Positions 4,999 through 5,077 of a stretch of 5,077 bases of DNA are shown here, one piece after another. Numbering within the stretch: position 1 is the stretch's first letter; each line of letters begins with the position of its first letter. Origin of the DNA: JAUWQU01 sp964605095. Its GTDB lineage: Bacteria; Planctomycetota; Phycisphaerae; SM23-33. A model generated the notes under the pieces. The model was given only the letters and a program-made list of their open reading frames with translations, was not told where the DNA came from and searched no databases. Made by a program: the position numbers and the translations under genes. The stretch is taken from contig CAZSBS010000315.1 in assembly GCA_964605095.1 (NCBI GenBank), positions 1-5,077 of the forward strand, given 5' to 3'.

Positions 4999-5026
4999 GG
5001 CTCGTCGCGATGCGGCGGGCCTTTTT
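4999..5026 (+). terminator. Strong intrinsic terminator
   Basis: GGCTCGTCGC (4999-5008) pairs with GCGGCGGGCC (5012-5021) over all ten positions, two of them G-U, around a GAT loop. TTTTT (5022-5026) follows immediately. This is the only canonical Rho-independent terminator in the window. It closes a predicted transcript of about 220 nt starting near 4804 and containing the micropeptide. Confidence 0.88.
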
Positions 5027-5069
5027 CCTGAGTTCCGAGTAGGTCGCAAGAAGCGTTGTAAGTCCTTAT

Positions 5070-5075
5070 TTGACA
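5070..5075 (+). promoter_or_regulatory. Consensus -35 box TTGACA at the window edge
   Basis: A perfect TTGACA lies 44 bp after the terminator, two bases from the window end. In this position it plausibly begins the promoter of the next plus-strand unit. The matching -10 would be at about 5093 and cannot be seen. Confidence 0.4.
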
Positions 5076-5077
5076 AG

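Overview
The window reads as part of a GC-rich planctomycete chromosome, most likely from the Phycisphaerae side of the phylum. The evidence is indirect: a secreted protein full of Ala-Thr-Gln-Pro runs, a GC-rich coding background with clear ATTATAAT/ATATAAT promoter boxes, and several kinds of short dispersed repeat between genes of the sort common in environmental planctomycete genomes. No rRNA, tRNA or marker gene fixes the taxonomy, so this is inference.

Layout. Positions 10-912 (+) encode diaminopimelate epimerase (DapF), with both catalytic cysteines. Its stop codon directly abuts the ATG of a 549-residue protein of unknown function (913-2562, +), so the two are probably translationally coupled. 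Next comes a 195-bp AT-richer intergenic stretch built as a nested palindrome. An outer 'CGCAGAG/CACAGAG' repeat occurs in opposite orientations at its two edges, and an inner 'gattacatggatt' repeat has one left arm and two right arms. A class I SAM-dependent methyltransferase follows (2758-3384, +). After it lie two 7-bp-period tandem arrays and a perfect 10-bp hairpin. On the opposite strand, 4504-3506 encodes an exported protein with Pro/Thr-rich flanks around a probable LPP20/FlgP-like domain. It has its own TATAAT box and a UUCG-type hairpin in its leader.

The last 300 bases look like a compact independent transcription unit on the + strand. It has a TATAAT at 4792, a consensus Shine-Dalgarno partly folded in a small hairpin, a 24-codon ORF for a basic-then-hydrophobic micropeptide, and a strong intrinsic terminator at 4999-5026. 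A perfect TTGACA box at the window edge probably starts the next unit.

The most striking structural theme is that all three larger genes with an intergenic 3' end (the 549-aa gene, the methyltransferase and the exported protein) have their stop codons inside repeat or hairpin elements. One array, with period 7 and a TAG per unit, places stops in all three forward frames within 17 bp. The micropeptide unit is the best candidate for an undescribed small system. DapF acts in lysine and meso-DAP synthesis for peptidoglycan; no functional link between it and the other genes can be shown from sequence alone.
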